DNA of 64,000 bases from NCBI GenBank assembly GCA_900320185.1, contig ONRD01000018.1, positions 1 through 64,000 of the forward strand, in the 5' to 3' direction. Position 1 is the first letter of the stretch, and every line of letters starts with the position of its first letter. This DNA comes from an uncultured Bacteroidales bacterium (GTDB lineage: Bacteria; Bacteroidota; Bacteroidia; Bacteroidales; UBA932). The translations under genes and the position numbers were made by a program. Under the pieces are notes generated by a model. That model saw only the letters and a list, made by a program, of their open reading frames with translations, made no database searches and was not told the DNA's origin. Below, piece by piece: positions 26,301-34,721 of the stretch.

Positions 26301-27197
26301 ATGACTTCGGTTCACCTGAAATATCTTGCCGTGAATCCGGTTGACCTGAAATGGGGGCTCGCCGTCAATTCCGTCGGCTTCCAGGAAATCCCCCCTGGAG
26401 GGGACTATCCGCCCAGGAACCACCCGTCCCGCTACGTGTTCTCGGTCCAGAACGGCAGGATCCTCAACGAGTACCAGCTCCTCTACATTACGGAGGGCAG
26501 GGGAAAGTTCTTCTGTTCCTCCCTCGGGCGCAACAAGGCAGTCCAGATCGAGAGGGGGATGATGTTCCTCCTGTTCCCCGGCGAGTGGCATTCATATTTC
26601 CCGGACCGGCAGACAGGATGGAAGGAGTACTGGATCGGCTTCAACGGGTCTTTCGTGGACAACCTCATCCAGCATGGCTTCTTTTCAAGGGAGAGCCCGG
26701 TGTTCAGCGTCAGGATACGCGAGGACATAGTCAACCTCTACAACATGGCCATCGACGCCTCGGTCGCCCAGGAATCCGGGTTCCAGCAGGTCCTGGCCGG
26801 GATTGTGGACCGCCTGCTGAGCCTTGCCTACTTCTATGACCGCAATTCGCAGTTCCAGGAATCCGACGCCGCCAACAAGATCGGCCAGGCCAAGGTGATG
26901 ATCTACGACAGCTTCACTACGATAACCCCGGAGGAGATAGCGTCCAAGCTGTGCCTGAGCTATTCGTCGTTCAGGAAGACTTTCAAGGAATACACCGGGT
27001 TCTCGCCGGCCCGTTTCATCAACGAGGTGAGGATGAGCAAGGCGAAGGAACTGCTCACCAACACGTCGATGAGCATCAAGGAGATCGCCTACAACGTAGG
27101 CTACAACAACCATGACTACTTCTTCACCGCATTCCGCCACACGACGGGGCAGACACCTGCGGAATACAGGGCGATGACCCAGGGGCCGAAGCCGTAG
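26301..27197 (+). CDS. AraC family regulator, probable rhamnose operon activator
   Basis: 298 residues: an N-terminal cupin-like sugar-binding domain (YQLLYITEGRGKFFCSS, MMFLLFPGEWHSYFPD, EYWIGFNGSFVDNLI) and a C-terminal double helix-turn-helix (ITPEEIASKLCLSYSSFRKTFKEYTGFSPARFINEVRM, then MSIKEIAYNVGYNNHDYFFTAFRHTTGQTPAEYR). It is divergent from rhaB with the promoter boxes of both genes in the 150-base gap, the arrangement expected of a RhaS/RhaR-like activator. That it senses L-rhamnose is inferred from position. Confidence 0.88.
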   Translation: MTSVHLKYLAVNPVDLKWGLAVNSVGFQEIPPGGDYPPRNHPSRYVFSVQNGRILNEYQLLYITEGRGKFFCSSLGRNKAVQIERGMMFLLFPGEWHSYFPDRQTGWKEYWIGFNGSFVDNLIQHGFFSRESPVFSVRIREDIVNLYNMAIDASVAQESGFQQVLAGIVDRLLSLAYFYDRNSQFQESDAANKIGQAKVMIYDSFTTITPEEIASKLCLSYSSFRKTFKEYTGFSPARFINEVRMSKAKELLTNTSMSIKEIAYNVGYNNHDYFFTAFRHTTGQTPAEYRAMTQGPKP

Positions 27198-27293
27198 GGC
27201 AGGCTTCGGGGAACCGTTTCGCCGGGCCTCCTTCCGACCGGAAAAATGGCCTTTAAGCTTATGTCAAAAATTTAAGTTGTCGTTCCTTCCGGA

Positions 27294-29057
27294 TTATCTT
27301 CTGGCGGGGAACAGCAGTTTCATGTCTTCTTCCATCAGAGGCCCCGCCACGCTCTCGGGGATGAACGACCAATGCCCGATGACGGCCTCGTCGCCGATGC
27401 TTTCCGACTGGATTATATTGTTTTCCTTCAGGTAGTTATAGAGCAGTTCCCGGATTTCCGGAAGCAGGCTGGCGGTCCTTTCCCCGACAGTGTCTATGTC
27501 GATCCCCGCATCGGACAGGAGACTGCCTCCGCCGTTGGCCCTGTAGGAGGTCATGGCGACTTTGTAAGGTTGGTCAAAATTGAAAGTTGACCCATCGGCG
27601 AATGAAGAGATTGAAATCCTGGAACCGAAGGGTTTCGTCACGTCCACCGTGTAGTCCAGCCCACCGGCTGAGTCGAAGTTGTAGGACCTTTCGATGAAGG
27701 ACCAGGACTTCTGTCCCGTCCGCTGGTCCTCCCTCTTCGCTATCTTGAGGACGTGTTCGCCCGGGGTCCCCCTGACTGTCGTGATCCACCTGTCGTAGGA
27801 GGCCTCAAGGTAGTCCTTGATTTCCTTCCCGGTCATTTCCACGACGTTCAGGGTGTTCTCGAAGGGGTAGATGGTGAACAGGTCGTTGTAAAGGATGTCG
27901 CCTCCCTTGACGAAGCCGTTGAAAGTCAGCGGCGCCGCGAAGGAAATGTCTGCTCCGGAACTCTTCAGGCAGATCGTGTGGATGAGGTTGAGGTAGTCGC
28001 ACATCCCCCTGTATGCGTCCCTTGTCCGGAGGTCCATTGCGAGTTCTCCGACCTTTGCGGTAGAGAAGGCTTTCACTGCGGCGTAATCATCGTGGAAGGC
28101 GGTCCGCATGGCCGTGTCCACCTTGTCGCGGTCTACCGCGATCAGGGATGCGTCCAGTTCCTTCCCTACGACTTTGCCCTTCCGGACCGTGATGTCCACT
28201 CCGCCCATGCCTACGTAGCGGCAGTGGCTTCCTGAGTTGACAAGGCAGATGGAGTCACGTTTCACGACTGCCGGCTTATGGTCGTGGGAGCAGACCAGCA
28301 GGTCGACTCCCTGCAGGGTGTTCATCAGGTCGAGCCCCTGGCTCTCAAGCTGGGAACCGTCCCCGTCGCCGGTTGCGGAATGGACCGCCACTATGACGAT
28401 GTGCGGCTTTTCCTTCGCCTTGACGGCGTCGACCTGTTCCTGCACCAGCGGTATCAGGTTCTCGAAGGTCATCCCGTACCATAGGCTTTCCGACAGCCAG
28501 TTGCTGATGTTGGCGTTGTCGAATCCGAGTACGGCTATCTTGACTCCGTGGCGCCTGAGGATGGTGTATGTCCCGAAATAGGGCTTCCCGTCGGAGGTCC
28601 GGATGGCGTTCCCGGCGAGGAAGGGGATGCCGGAAGCTTCCAGGTCCGCGGCGACCCTGTCGTAGCAGGCATGGCCGGTCTCGATGTCGTGGTTGCCTGC
28701 CACCACGGCGTCATATTCCATGTACGCTGCCATCCTTGGGTAGACGTGCGGCGTCACCGTGTCCACATAATTGAAATAGTAGGCGGCGTTGTCGCCCTGG
28801 AGTATGTCTCCGGCATCGATCAGTATGACGTTCTCCTTTCCGGCGGCCCTGCGGACGCTGTCCACGACATACTTCACTGCATAAAGCGATCTCTTCACGC
28901 CGTTCCCGACGTAGGTGGAGTCGAAGTAGGTGCCATGGATGTCGTTGGTGGTGAGCACCTTGAATGAATATTCCCCGTCTTTGGGAGCGGTGCAGCCGAT
29001 CATTGCCGCAGCCACAGCCGCAATGGTTGCCGTTAAGGCGATGCGCTTGATTTCCAT
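27294..29057 (-). CDS. 5'-nucleotidase/metallophosphoesterase lipoprotein
   Basis: A 587-residue lipoprotein (signal ending AAMIGCTAP) with an N-terminal calcineurin-like phosphoesterase domain (VLTTNDIHGTYFD, IDAGDILQGDNAAYYFNY, VAGNHDIETG, VCSHDHKP) and a C-terminal 5'-nucleotidase domain (ADISFAAPLTFNGFVKGGDILYNDLFTIYPFENTLNVVEMTG). All metal-binding motifs are intact. It would dephosphorylate nucleotides or related phosphoesters outside the cytoplasm. It lies 46 bases downstream of the outer-membrane protein gene at 29104 on the same strand. Confidence 0.9.
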   Translation of the reverse strand: MEIKRIALTATIAAVAAAMIGCTAPKDGEYSFKVLTTNDIHGTYFDSTYVGNGVKRSLYAVKYVVDSVRRAAGKENVILIDAGDILQGDNAAYYFNYVDTVTPHVYPRMAAYMEYDAVVAGNHDIETGHACYDRVAADLEASGIPFLAGNAIRTSDGKPYFGTYTILRRHGVKIAVLGFDNANISNWLSESLWYGMTFENLIPLVQEQVDAVKAKEKPHIVIVAVHSATGDGDGSQLESQGLDLMNTLQGVDLLVCSHDHKPAVVKRDSICLVNSGSHCRYVGMGGVDITVRKGKVVGKELDASLIAVDRDKVDTAMRTAFHDDYAAVKAFSTAKVGELAMDLRTRDAYRGMCDYLNLIHTICLKSSGADISFAAPLTFNGFVKGGDILYNDLFTIYPFENTLNVVEMTGKEIKDYLEASYDRWITTVRGTPGEHVLKIAKREDQRTGQKSWSFIERSYNFDSAGGLDYTVDVTKPFGSRISISSFADGSTFNFDQPYKVAMTSYRANGGGSLLSDAGIDIDTVGERTASLLPEIRELLYNYLKENNIIQSESIGDEAVIGHWSFIPESVAGPLMEEDMKLLFPARR

Positions 29058-29103
29058 AAATATGCCTTGACTTTGGCCCGGTCGGGGGGATCCCCTGCCG
29101 GGA

Positions 29104-30336
29104 TTACATTATCATCTCGTGCCTTTCCGGACTTTTCATCCTGGAGGAGCGGCGGCCCAGGACCTTGTCGAGGTTGAAGACCAGGGAGAACTTCTGCTGC
29201 CAGCCCTGGTAGCCGCCTTCCGCGAAGTGGAACGCGAAGGCCAGCCTGAGGTCCAGGAAGGCTGAAACGTGCGGCTGGTAATATGCCTCGAACCTGTCGT
29301 AGAAGCCTTTATCTTTCCACGAGCCGGCGATCCCTTTGGCCTGGTAGAACGGGTTCCCCCTGTAAAGGTCCTGGCCGTAGATGGTGCCTTCCGGTGAGGT
29401 CACCTGGTAATAAGGGTACTGGGAAGTCCCGTAGTAGAGGCTGTTGTGGATCCCTATGCCCCTTGAACGTATGTCGAGGGCGGCTTCGGCTCCGTGCGTG
29501 ATGTCATATTCCTTCCCCTTCGCCCTCTCCCTGTGGTAGCCGTAGATTCCGTTGAGGCTCAGCGAGAGCGCCTGCAGCTTCCCTGAAGTGAACGGGGCAA
29601 GGTCCAGCTCCACGAACGGGCTCACCGTGTGGTCGTCCACGACCCCGCCGAACATCTCGGCGTTGGCGTAGTGGTGCCCCATCGCCGCCCATCCTGCATT
29701 CAGGCAGCGGGTTACGGAGAATTTGCCGTAGGAGAAGATGAGGAACTGCTCCCTGCGGTTCTTCCCGTACTTTCCCTTCCAGTCCAGGCCGAGTTCGGCG
29801 TAGCTCCTCCTGTCGGAAAGCTTCATGAGGATGCCCTCTATGTTGTTGTCGTAGAAGCGCAGCTCGTCGTTGAGGAAAACGGCAGGTATGTTCCTCCCGG
29901 GAAACGCCCCGTCGGGGGTGTCCTGGGACCCGATGGCCGAGAACCGCCTCGAGAACATGCCTGCGAAGCAGCTCAGGTCCTTCCTGCCCACCTTCGTCTC
30001 CACGTTGTACCACAGGGACATTTCATGGAACAGGCCCCAGTTCTCGATCTTCCTGTCGTCAGCCATCACCGAGGCTTCGCCCATGTTCTTGAGCAGGTCT
30101 ATCCCGGCCATGACGCTGTGGTGGAGATTCCCGTCCTGGTTGAACCCGACTCCGACCATCGGTGTCAAGCGTGCCGAATGGAAGGTCTGCGAACGCGTGT
30201 AGTCTTCGTGCCCGGCGAACTCCCGGTTGTCGAAGTAGTACTCGTACAGGACATTGTAAAGGATGCGCGGTCCTTCCTGGCACATGGCAGGGAGAGCCGC
30301 AAGTGTGAGTATGATGGTTCCTAAAGCCTTTTTCAT
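29104..30336 (-). CDS. Outer-membrane beta-barrel protein of unknown family
   Basis: 410 residues with a cleavable signal peptide (MKKALGTIILTLAALPAMCQ) and alternating, aromatic-rich segments typical of an outer-membrane barrel (RILYNVLYEYYFDNREF, LFHEMSLWYNVETKVG, ISLSLNGIYGYHRER-type strands, AFLDLRLAFAFHF, KFSLVFNLDKVLG). I recognise no domain. The chain ends MKSPERHEMIM, past the last likely strand, so it lacks the C-terminal aromatic residue of most porins. It is probably co-transcribed with the 5'-nucleotidase downstream, hinting at phosphoester or nucleotide use, but that is a guess. Confidence 0.7.
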   Translation of the reverse strand: MKKALGTIILTLAALPAMCQEGPRILYNVLYEYYFDNREFAGHEDYTRSQTFHSARLTPMVGVGFNQDGNLHHSVMAGIDLLKNMGEASVMADDRKIENWGLFHEMSLWYNVETKVGRKDLSCFAGMFSRRFSAIGSQDTPDGAFPGRNIPAVFLNDELRFYDNNIEGILMKLSDRRSYAELGLDWKGKYGKNRREQFLIFSYGKFSVTRCLNAGWAAMGHHYANAEMFGGVVDDHTVSPFVELDLAPFTSGKLQALSLSLNGIYGYHRERAKGKEYDITHGAEAALDIRSRGIGIHNSLYYGTSQYPYYQVTSPEGTIYGQDLYRGNPFYQAKGIAGSWKDKGFYDRFEAYYQPHVSAFLDLRLAFAFHFAEGGYQGWQQKFSLVFNLDKVLGRRSSRMKSPERHEMIM

Positions 30337-30352
30337 GTCTGTTTCGGGGACG

Positions 30353-30360
30353 CAAAAATA
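30353..30360 (-). promoter_or_regulatory. Bacteroidota -7 promoter box for the outer-membrane protein gene
   Basis: The minus strand reads TATTTTTG, matching TAnnTTTG, 17 bases before the start at 30336, giving a very short leader. Confidence 0.5.
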
Positions 30361-30372
30361 CTTAATTTTTCG

Positions 30373-30380
30373 TAAATTCG
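30373..30380 (+). promoter_or_regulatory. Possible -7 box for the GSCFA gene
   Basis: TAAATTCG is one base off TAnnTTTG and ends 6 bases before the start codon at 30387. If it is used, the transcript would be nearly leaderless. Confidence 0.3.
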
Positions 30381-30386
30381 CAGAAT

Positions 30387-31256
30387 ATGAAAGAACTTAG
30401 GCTCCAGACTCCCGTTGAGGCGGGACGAAGCCGCTGGGAGATATCTCTCGGCGACGGTGTCGTCACCCTGGGCAGCTGCTTCGCGGACAGCATCGGAAAG
30501 AGGATGGCCGACCTTGGATTCGACGTCACGCTGAACCCTTTCGGGACCGTTTACAATCCTGTCTCGCTGTGCAACTGCGTAGCGCGTCTCTCTTCCGGGA
30601 TCCCCTTCACCGAGGACGAGTGCGTGAAGATGGGGGCCGGCAGCGGCCTCTACTGTTCGTTCAGCCACCACACATCCTTCGCACGGGCGGACAAGGAAAC
30701 TTTCCTGCGTGACGCAAACGCCTCCCTGTCAAAGGCTTCCGCATCCTGGAAGAAGGCTTCGAAGGTCATCGTCACCCTTGGGACGGCATGGATCTATGAA
30801 TATTCAAGGACGGGGGAGACGGTGTCCAACTGCCTGAAGGTGGATGCCAGGGAATTCACCCGCAGGAGGCTGGGAGTGAGGGAAGTGTCCGCCGTCCTCG
30901 GAAGCATGGTCTCCCGCTTCCCGGACAAGCAGTTCACTTTCACGGTGTCGCCGATACGCCACCTCAAGGACGGTGCGCACGGCAACCAGCTCAGCAAGAG
31001 CGTGTTGCTCCTGGCCGTGGAACAGGTCTTGTCCTCTTTCCCCGACAACTGCGACTATTTCCCCGCCTACGAGATCATGATGGACGAACTCCGTGACTAC
31101 CGCTTCTATGCCCCGGACATGGTCCATCCCTCCGAGGTGGCCGTGGACATCCTTTGGGACCGTTTCATGAAATTCGCGGTCCCCGCCCGGGATTATCCGG
31201 AAATCGAGAACCGCGAAAGACTTCTGCGCCGCAGCGCGCACAGGGAGATGCACTAG
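30387..31256 (+). CDS. GSCFA domain protein
   Basis: A 289-residue protein carrying the name-giving motif GSCFADSIGKRM at about residue 28 and the family's second block LNPFGTVYNPVSL. The later TLGTAWIYEY and FTVSPIRHLKDGAHGNQLSKSVLL segments (catalytic-like Ser, then a PIRH motif) and the closing DMVHPSEVAVDILW resemble SGNH/GDSL hydrolases. Members are common single genes in Bacteroidota; substrates are unknown. It is convergent with ffh, the two reading frames overlapping by 4 bases at their stop codons (31253-31256). Confidence 0.9.
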   Translation: MKELRLQTPVEAGRSRWEISLGDGVVTLGSCFADSIGKRMADLGFDVTLNPFGTVYNPVSLCNCVARLSSGIPFTEDECVKMGAGSGLYCSFSHHTSFARADKETFLRDANASLSKASASWKKASKVIVTLGTAWIYEYSRTGETVSNCLKVDAREFTRRRLGVREVSAVLGSMVSRFPDKQFTFTVSPIRHLKDGAHGNQLSKSVLLLAVEQVLSSFPDNCDYFPAYEIMMDELRDYRFYAPDMVHPSEVAVDILWDRFMKFAVPARDYPEIENRERLLRRSAHREMH

Positions 31257-32578
31257 CGGCGGAAAGCCCTCATCCTCTGGGCGATGTTGCCTGTCAGGGC
31301 CGATTTCATCATCTTCCTGGTCTGCTCGAACTGCTTGAGAAGCTTGTTCACTTCCGCGACATTGGTGCCGCTTCCTTCGGCTATCCTCTTGCGGCGGCTG
31401 CCGTTGATTATCTCGGGGTTGTCCCTCTCCTGGGGGGTCATCGACATGATGATGGCCTCGATCCCCTTGAAGGCCTTGTCGTTGTCGATGTCGACATCCT
31501 TGATGGCCCTGTCCATCCCGGGAATCATCCCGGCGAGGTCCTTGATGTTGCCCATCTTCTTGACCTGCTGGATCTGGTTGTAGAAGTCCATGAGGCCGAA
31601 CTTGTCACGCGCCAGCTTCTTGCGGGTCTCCCTGGCCTGCTTCTCGTCGAACTGCTCCTGGGCCTTTTCCACGAGGGAGACGACGTCGCCCATCCCCAGG
31701 ATGCGGTCCGCGACCCTGTCGGGATGGAACACGTCCATGGCTTCCATCTTCTCGCCGGTCGAGATGAACTTTATCGGCTTCCCGGTGACATATTTGATGG
31801 AAAGGGCGGCGCCGCCCCTGGTGTCTCCGTCCATCTTGGTGAGGACCACTCCGTCGAAGTCCAGCCTTTCATTGAATATCTTCGCGGTCTCGACGGCGTC
31901 CTGGCCGGTCATGGCGTCCACGACGAAGAGGGATTCGGTGGGCCTGACCGCATCGTGCAGGGCGGAGATCTCGTCCATCAGTTCCTGGTCCACGGCGAGA
32001 CGGCCGGCGGTGTCTATGATCACGACCGGGCAGCCTTCGGCCCTTGCCGCCTTGATCGCGTTCCCCGCTATCCGGATGGGGTCCTTCACTCCTTCTTCAG
32101 TGTAGACAGGCACGCCAATGCCTTCGCCGAGTACCTTGAGCTGCTCGATTGCCGCGGGGCGGAAGGTGTCGCAGGCTGCCAGCATGACCTTCATCCCGCG
32201 CTTGCTCTTGATGTTCGAGGCCAGCTTGGCGGAGAAAGTGGTCTTTCCCGAACCGTTGAGGCCGGCGACCAGGACGATGCCGGGATTCCCCTTGATGTTG
32301 ATGTCCTGGGATTCGCTTCCCATGAAATCCGCAAGTTCGTCCCTGACGATCTTGACCATCATCTGCTGCGGCTTGACAGCCGTCAGAACGTTCTGGCCCA
32401 TCGCCTTGACCTTGACCTTTTCGCAGAAATCCTTGGCGACGCGGTAGCTTACGTCGGCATCCAGGAGTGCCTTCCGGATGTCCTTGAGGGTCTCCGCCAC
32501 GTTGATCTCGGTTATCCTTCCTTCTCCTTTCAGTATCTTGAAAGACCTTTCAAGTCTCTCCTGCAAATTCTCGAACAT
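31253..32578 (-). CDS. ffh: Signal recognition particle protein Ffh
   Basis: 441 residues: N domain (MFENLQERLERSFKILKG), G domain with P-loop GLNGSGKTTFSAKLA, DTFRPAAIEQLKVL, DTAGRLAVD and TKMDGDTRGGAALS, then the methionine-rich M domain (GNIKDLAGMIPGMD, SMTPQERDNPEIINGSRRKRIAEGSGT). Ffh binds signal sequences and 4.5S RNA to target membrane proteins. The start at 32578 is chosen because the longer frame adds 58 residues foreign to the family across its promoter. No 4.5S RNA gene was recognised nearby. Confidence 0.96.
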   Translation of the reverse strand: MFENLQERLERSFKILKGEGRITEINVAETLKDIRKALLDADVSYRVAKDFCEKVKVKAMGQNVLTAVKPQQMMVKIVRDELADFMGSESQDINIKGNPGIVLVAGLNGSGKTTFSAKLASNIKSKRGMKVMLAACDTFRPAAIEQLKVLGEGIGVPVYTEEGVKDPIRIAGNAIKAARAEGCPVVIIDTAGRLAVDQELMDEISALHDAVRPTESLFVVDAMTGQDAVETAKIFNERLDFDGVVLTKMDGDTRGGAALSIKYVTGKPIKFISTGEKMEAMDVFHPDRVADRILGMGDVVSLVEKAQEQFDEKQARETRKKLARDKFGLMDFYNQIQQVKKMGNIKDLAGMIPGMDRAIKDVDIDNDKAFKGIEAIIMSMTPQERDNPEIINGSRRKRIAEGSGTNVAEVNKLLKQFEQTRKMMKSALTGNIAQRMRAFRR

Positions 32579-32605
32579 AATGAAAGCCTTTTTCGGTTCA
32601 GGCTG

Positions 32606-32613
32606 CAAATATA
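32606..32613 (-). promoter_or_regulatory. Bacteroidota -7 promoter box for ffh
   Basis: The minus strand reads TATATTTG, matching TAnnTTTG, 27 bases upstream of the ffh start at 32578; this also supports that start over the longer frame. Confidence 0.65.
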
Positions 32614-32769
32614 CAAAAATGACATGACATGGAACACTTCCCTTGCGTGCGTGCCTGTGTGGGTGTGCGCGGGCGTGATTTTTGCAGTAAAAACAAGTCT
32701 GCGGACCGGCACGGTGCGGTACCGGCACGCCCACGTACGCTGAAACAATCAATCAACTCAATAACCGAA

Positions 32770-34689
32770 ATGAAAAGAACGTATTTGATTCTGGCAACCG
32801 CCCTCGTGCTCGCCCTTTCTTCATGTGGGCAGGAAAAAGCGGCGGGCGAAGCATCAGTGGACCTGTTCCCGGATACCTGGGTGGCGACCGACGCCCTCGG
32901 CAGGACGATGCCTCTCATCGATTCCGTAGGACCTTTGAAAACCGACCACCAGCGCGCCGTCGGCATATTCTACATCACATGGCACACCCAGAATGCCTAT
33001 GACGCCGAGGGACATACCGATGTCACCAAGGTCCTCCAGGAGGACCCTTCCGCAAGGCTCAGGCACGACCATCCCCTTTGGAAATACGGTGGCGGCCATT
33101 GGGGCGAACCCGAGATGGGCTACTTCCTCAGCCAGGACGAATGGGTGATCCGCAAGGACATATCCATGCTCCAGGATGCAGGGGTCGACGTCCTCGTGAT
33201 GGATGTCACGAACGGAGTCTGCTACTGGGACGAGTGGGAGGTCCTCTTCTCGACCATGATGAAGATGCGCGAGGAAGGGAACAAGACGCCTCAGTTCGTG
33301 TTCTGGTCCTTCAACAACAAGCCCGTGGAAGTGGTCAAGTCCCTCTATGAGCGCTATTACAAGCAGAACAAATTCTCCGACCTCTGGTTCTACTGGGACG
33401 GCAAGCCGCTTCTCCTGTACAACGCCCATCCGGAGGCTGACGCCAACGGCCATTACGAGGCTTCCGCAGCTGATTATCCGAAGGAGATATTCGATTTCTT
33501 CACGCTCCGCAACATGTGGTGGGGCTACTACAAGTGGCAGGGAGAGCGCTACATCGGCACCGAGGACAACTGGAGCTTCGGCTACAGCATGGCCGACGAC
33601 AGCATAATAAACATGACACCCAAGGAGCTTGTCTCAAAGCACGGCGGCCAGCTTGAGGAGGCTGCGGTGACTCCTGCCCAGCATCCCGTTACAATGACGG
33701 CCGTCCCGATGGGTGTCGGCAAGTCCTGGTCTCGTGCCGGCGGTGAGCCCGAACTTGACGAATACGACATGCCGAAGGAGGCCTACGTGCCCTGGCTCGG
33801 CAAGACCGTGGAGCATCCGACCGGCTACGGAATCTACTTCCAGGAGCGCTGGGAAGACGCCCTCGCCGCCGATCCGCCCTTCATCTACCTGAATGACTGG
33901 AACGAATGGACTGCCGGCAAGTACGGCAACGGCGGAAAGACGATGTGGCTCGGCCGCGAGAACTCATTCTATTTCGTCGACCAGTACAATGCCGAATTCA
34001 ACCGTACCATCCAGCCAATGAAGGGAGGCTACACCGACAACTACTACATGCAGATGGCCCAGAACATCCGCCGCTACAAGGGCGTCCGCCCGATTCCTGA
34101 GAACACCGGCCTCAGGAAGGTGAAGGTGGACGGTTCGTTCTCGGACTGGAAAGGCGTGAAGGTGGTCTATCGCGACACCCGCGGGGACGTGACCTTCCGC
34201 GATGCCAAGGGCTATGCCGGCCTGCATTACACCGATTCTACCGGCCGCAACGACATCCAGGATTCGAAGGTCGCCGTGACCCCTGACGGCCAGGTCTGCT
34301 TCTATGCGAAGACCGGTTCGGCCATCACTCCGTGCACCGACCCGAACTGGATGCTGCTCCTTGTCGACACCGACCAGGACGCTTCGACGGGCTGGTTCGG
34401 CTATGACATCCTCGTCAACAAGGAGGTCGTGGACGGGAAGACCAGCCGCGTCATGAAGTATTCAGACGGAGCATGGGTCCCCGCAGGGGAGGCTTCCTTC
34501 CGTGTCGCCGGGAACGAGCTGGAGCTCTCCGTACCCGCCGGGTTGCTGGGAGTTTCAGGCGACAAGGCCTCCTTCGACTTCAAGTGGGCGGACAACCCGT
34601 CCGACCTTGACGACATAATCACTCTCTGCACCACCGGTGACACGGCGCCAAACCGCAGGTTCAACTTCAGGTTCATCTGGAAGAAGTAA
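32770..34689 (+). CDS. GH71/GH99-like lipoprotein with CBM9-like C-terminus (array member 1)
   Basis: A 639-residue lipoprotein (MKRTYLILATALVLALSSCG). Residues about 30-440 form a TIM-barrel-like region with GIFYITWHTQ, DEWVIRKDISMLQDAGVDVLVMDVTNG and the WNEW motif (NDWNEWTAGKYG, Glu379), as in GH99 and WbsX-like enzymes. Residues about 450-639 resemble a family 9 carbohydrate-binding domain (DGSFSDWKGVKVVYRDTRGD, DTDQDASTGWFGYDILVN, NRRFNFRFIW). It is the most divergent member of a four-gene tandem family. The start at 32770 opens the lipoprotein signal. The substrate is unknown; family assignment is by motif only and could also fall under a DUF5010-type label. Confidence 0.72.
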   Translation: MKRTYLILATALVLALSSCGQEKAAGEASVDLFPDTWVATDALGRTMPLIDSVGPLKTDHQRAVGIFYITWHTQNAYDAEGHTDVTKVLQEDPSARLRHDHPLWKYGGGHWGEPEMGYFLSQDEWVIRKDISMLQDAGVDVLVMDVTNGVCYWDEWEVLFSTMMKMREEGNKTPQFVFWSFNNKPVEVVKSLYERYYKQNKFSDLWFYWDGKPLLLYNAHPEADANGHYEASAADYPKEIFDFFTLRNMWWGYYKWQGERYIGTEDNWSFGYSMADDSIINMTPKELVSKHGGQLEEAAVTPAQHPVTMTAVPMGVGKSWSRAGGEPELDEYDMPKEAYVPWLGKTVEHPTGYGIYFQERWEDALAADPPFIYLNDWNEWTAGKYGNGGKTMWLGRENSFYFVDQYNAEFNRTIQPMKGGYTDNYYMQMAQNIRRYKGVRPIPENTGLRKVKVDGSFSDWKGVKVVYRDTRGDVTFRDAKGYAGLHYTDSTGRNDIQDSKVAVTPDGQVCFYAKTGSAITPCTDPNWMLLLVDTDQDASTGWFGYDILVNKEVVDGKTSRVMKYSDGAWVPAGEASFRVAGNELELSVPAGLLGVSGDKASFDFKWADNPSDLDDIITLCTTGDTAPNRRFNFRFIWKK

Positions 34690-34721
34690 CTGAAAGACCG
34701 ACCATATCACGACTCAAAGAC

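Noticed and set aside
31154-32743. 529-codon frame antisense to ffh
   Set aside because: It covers the whole of a certain ffh gene and has a His/Asp/Val-rich composition without domains.
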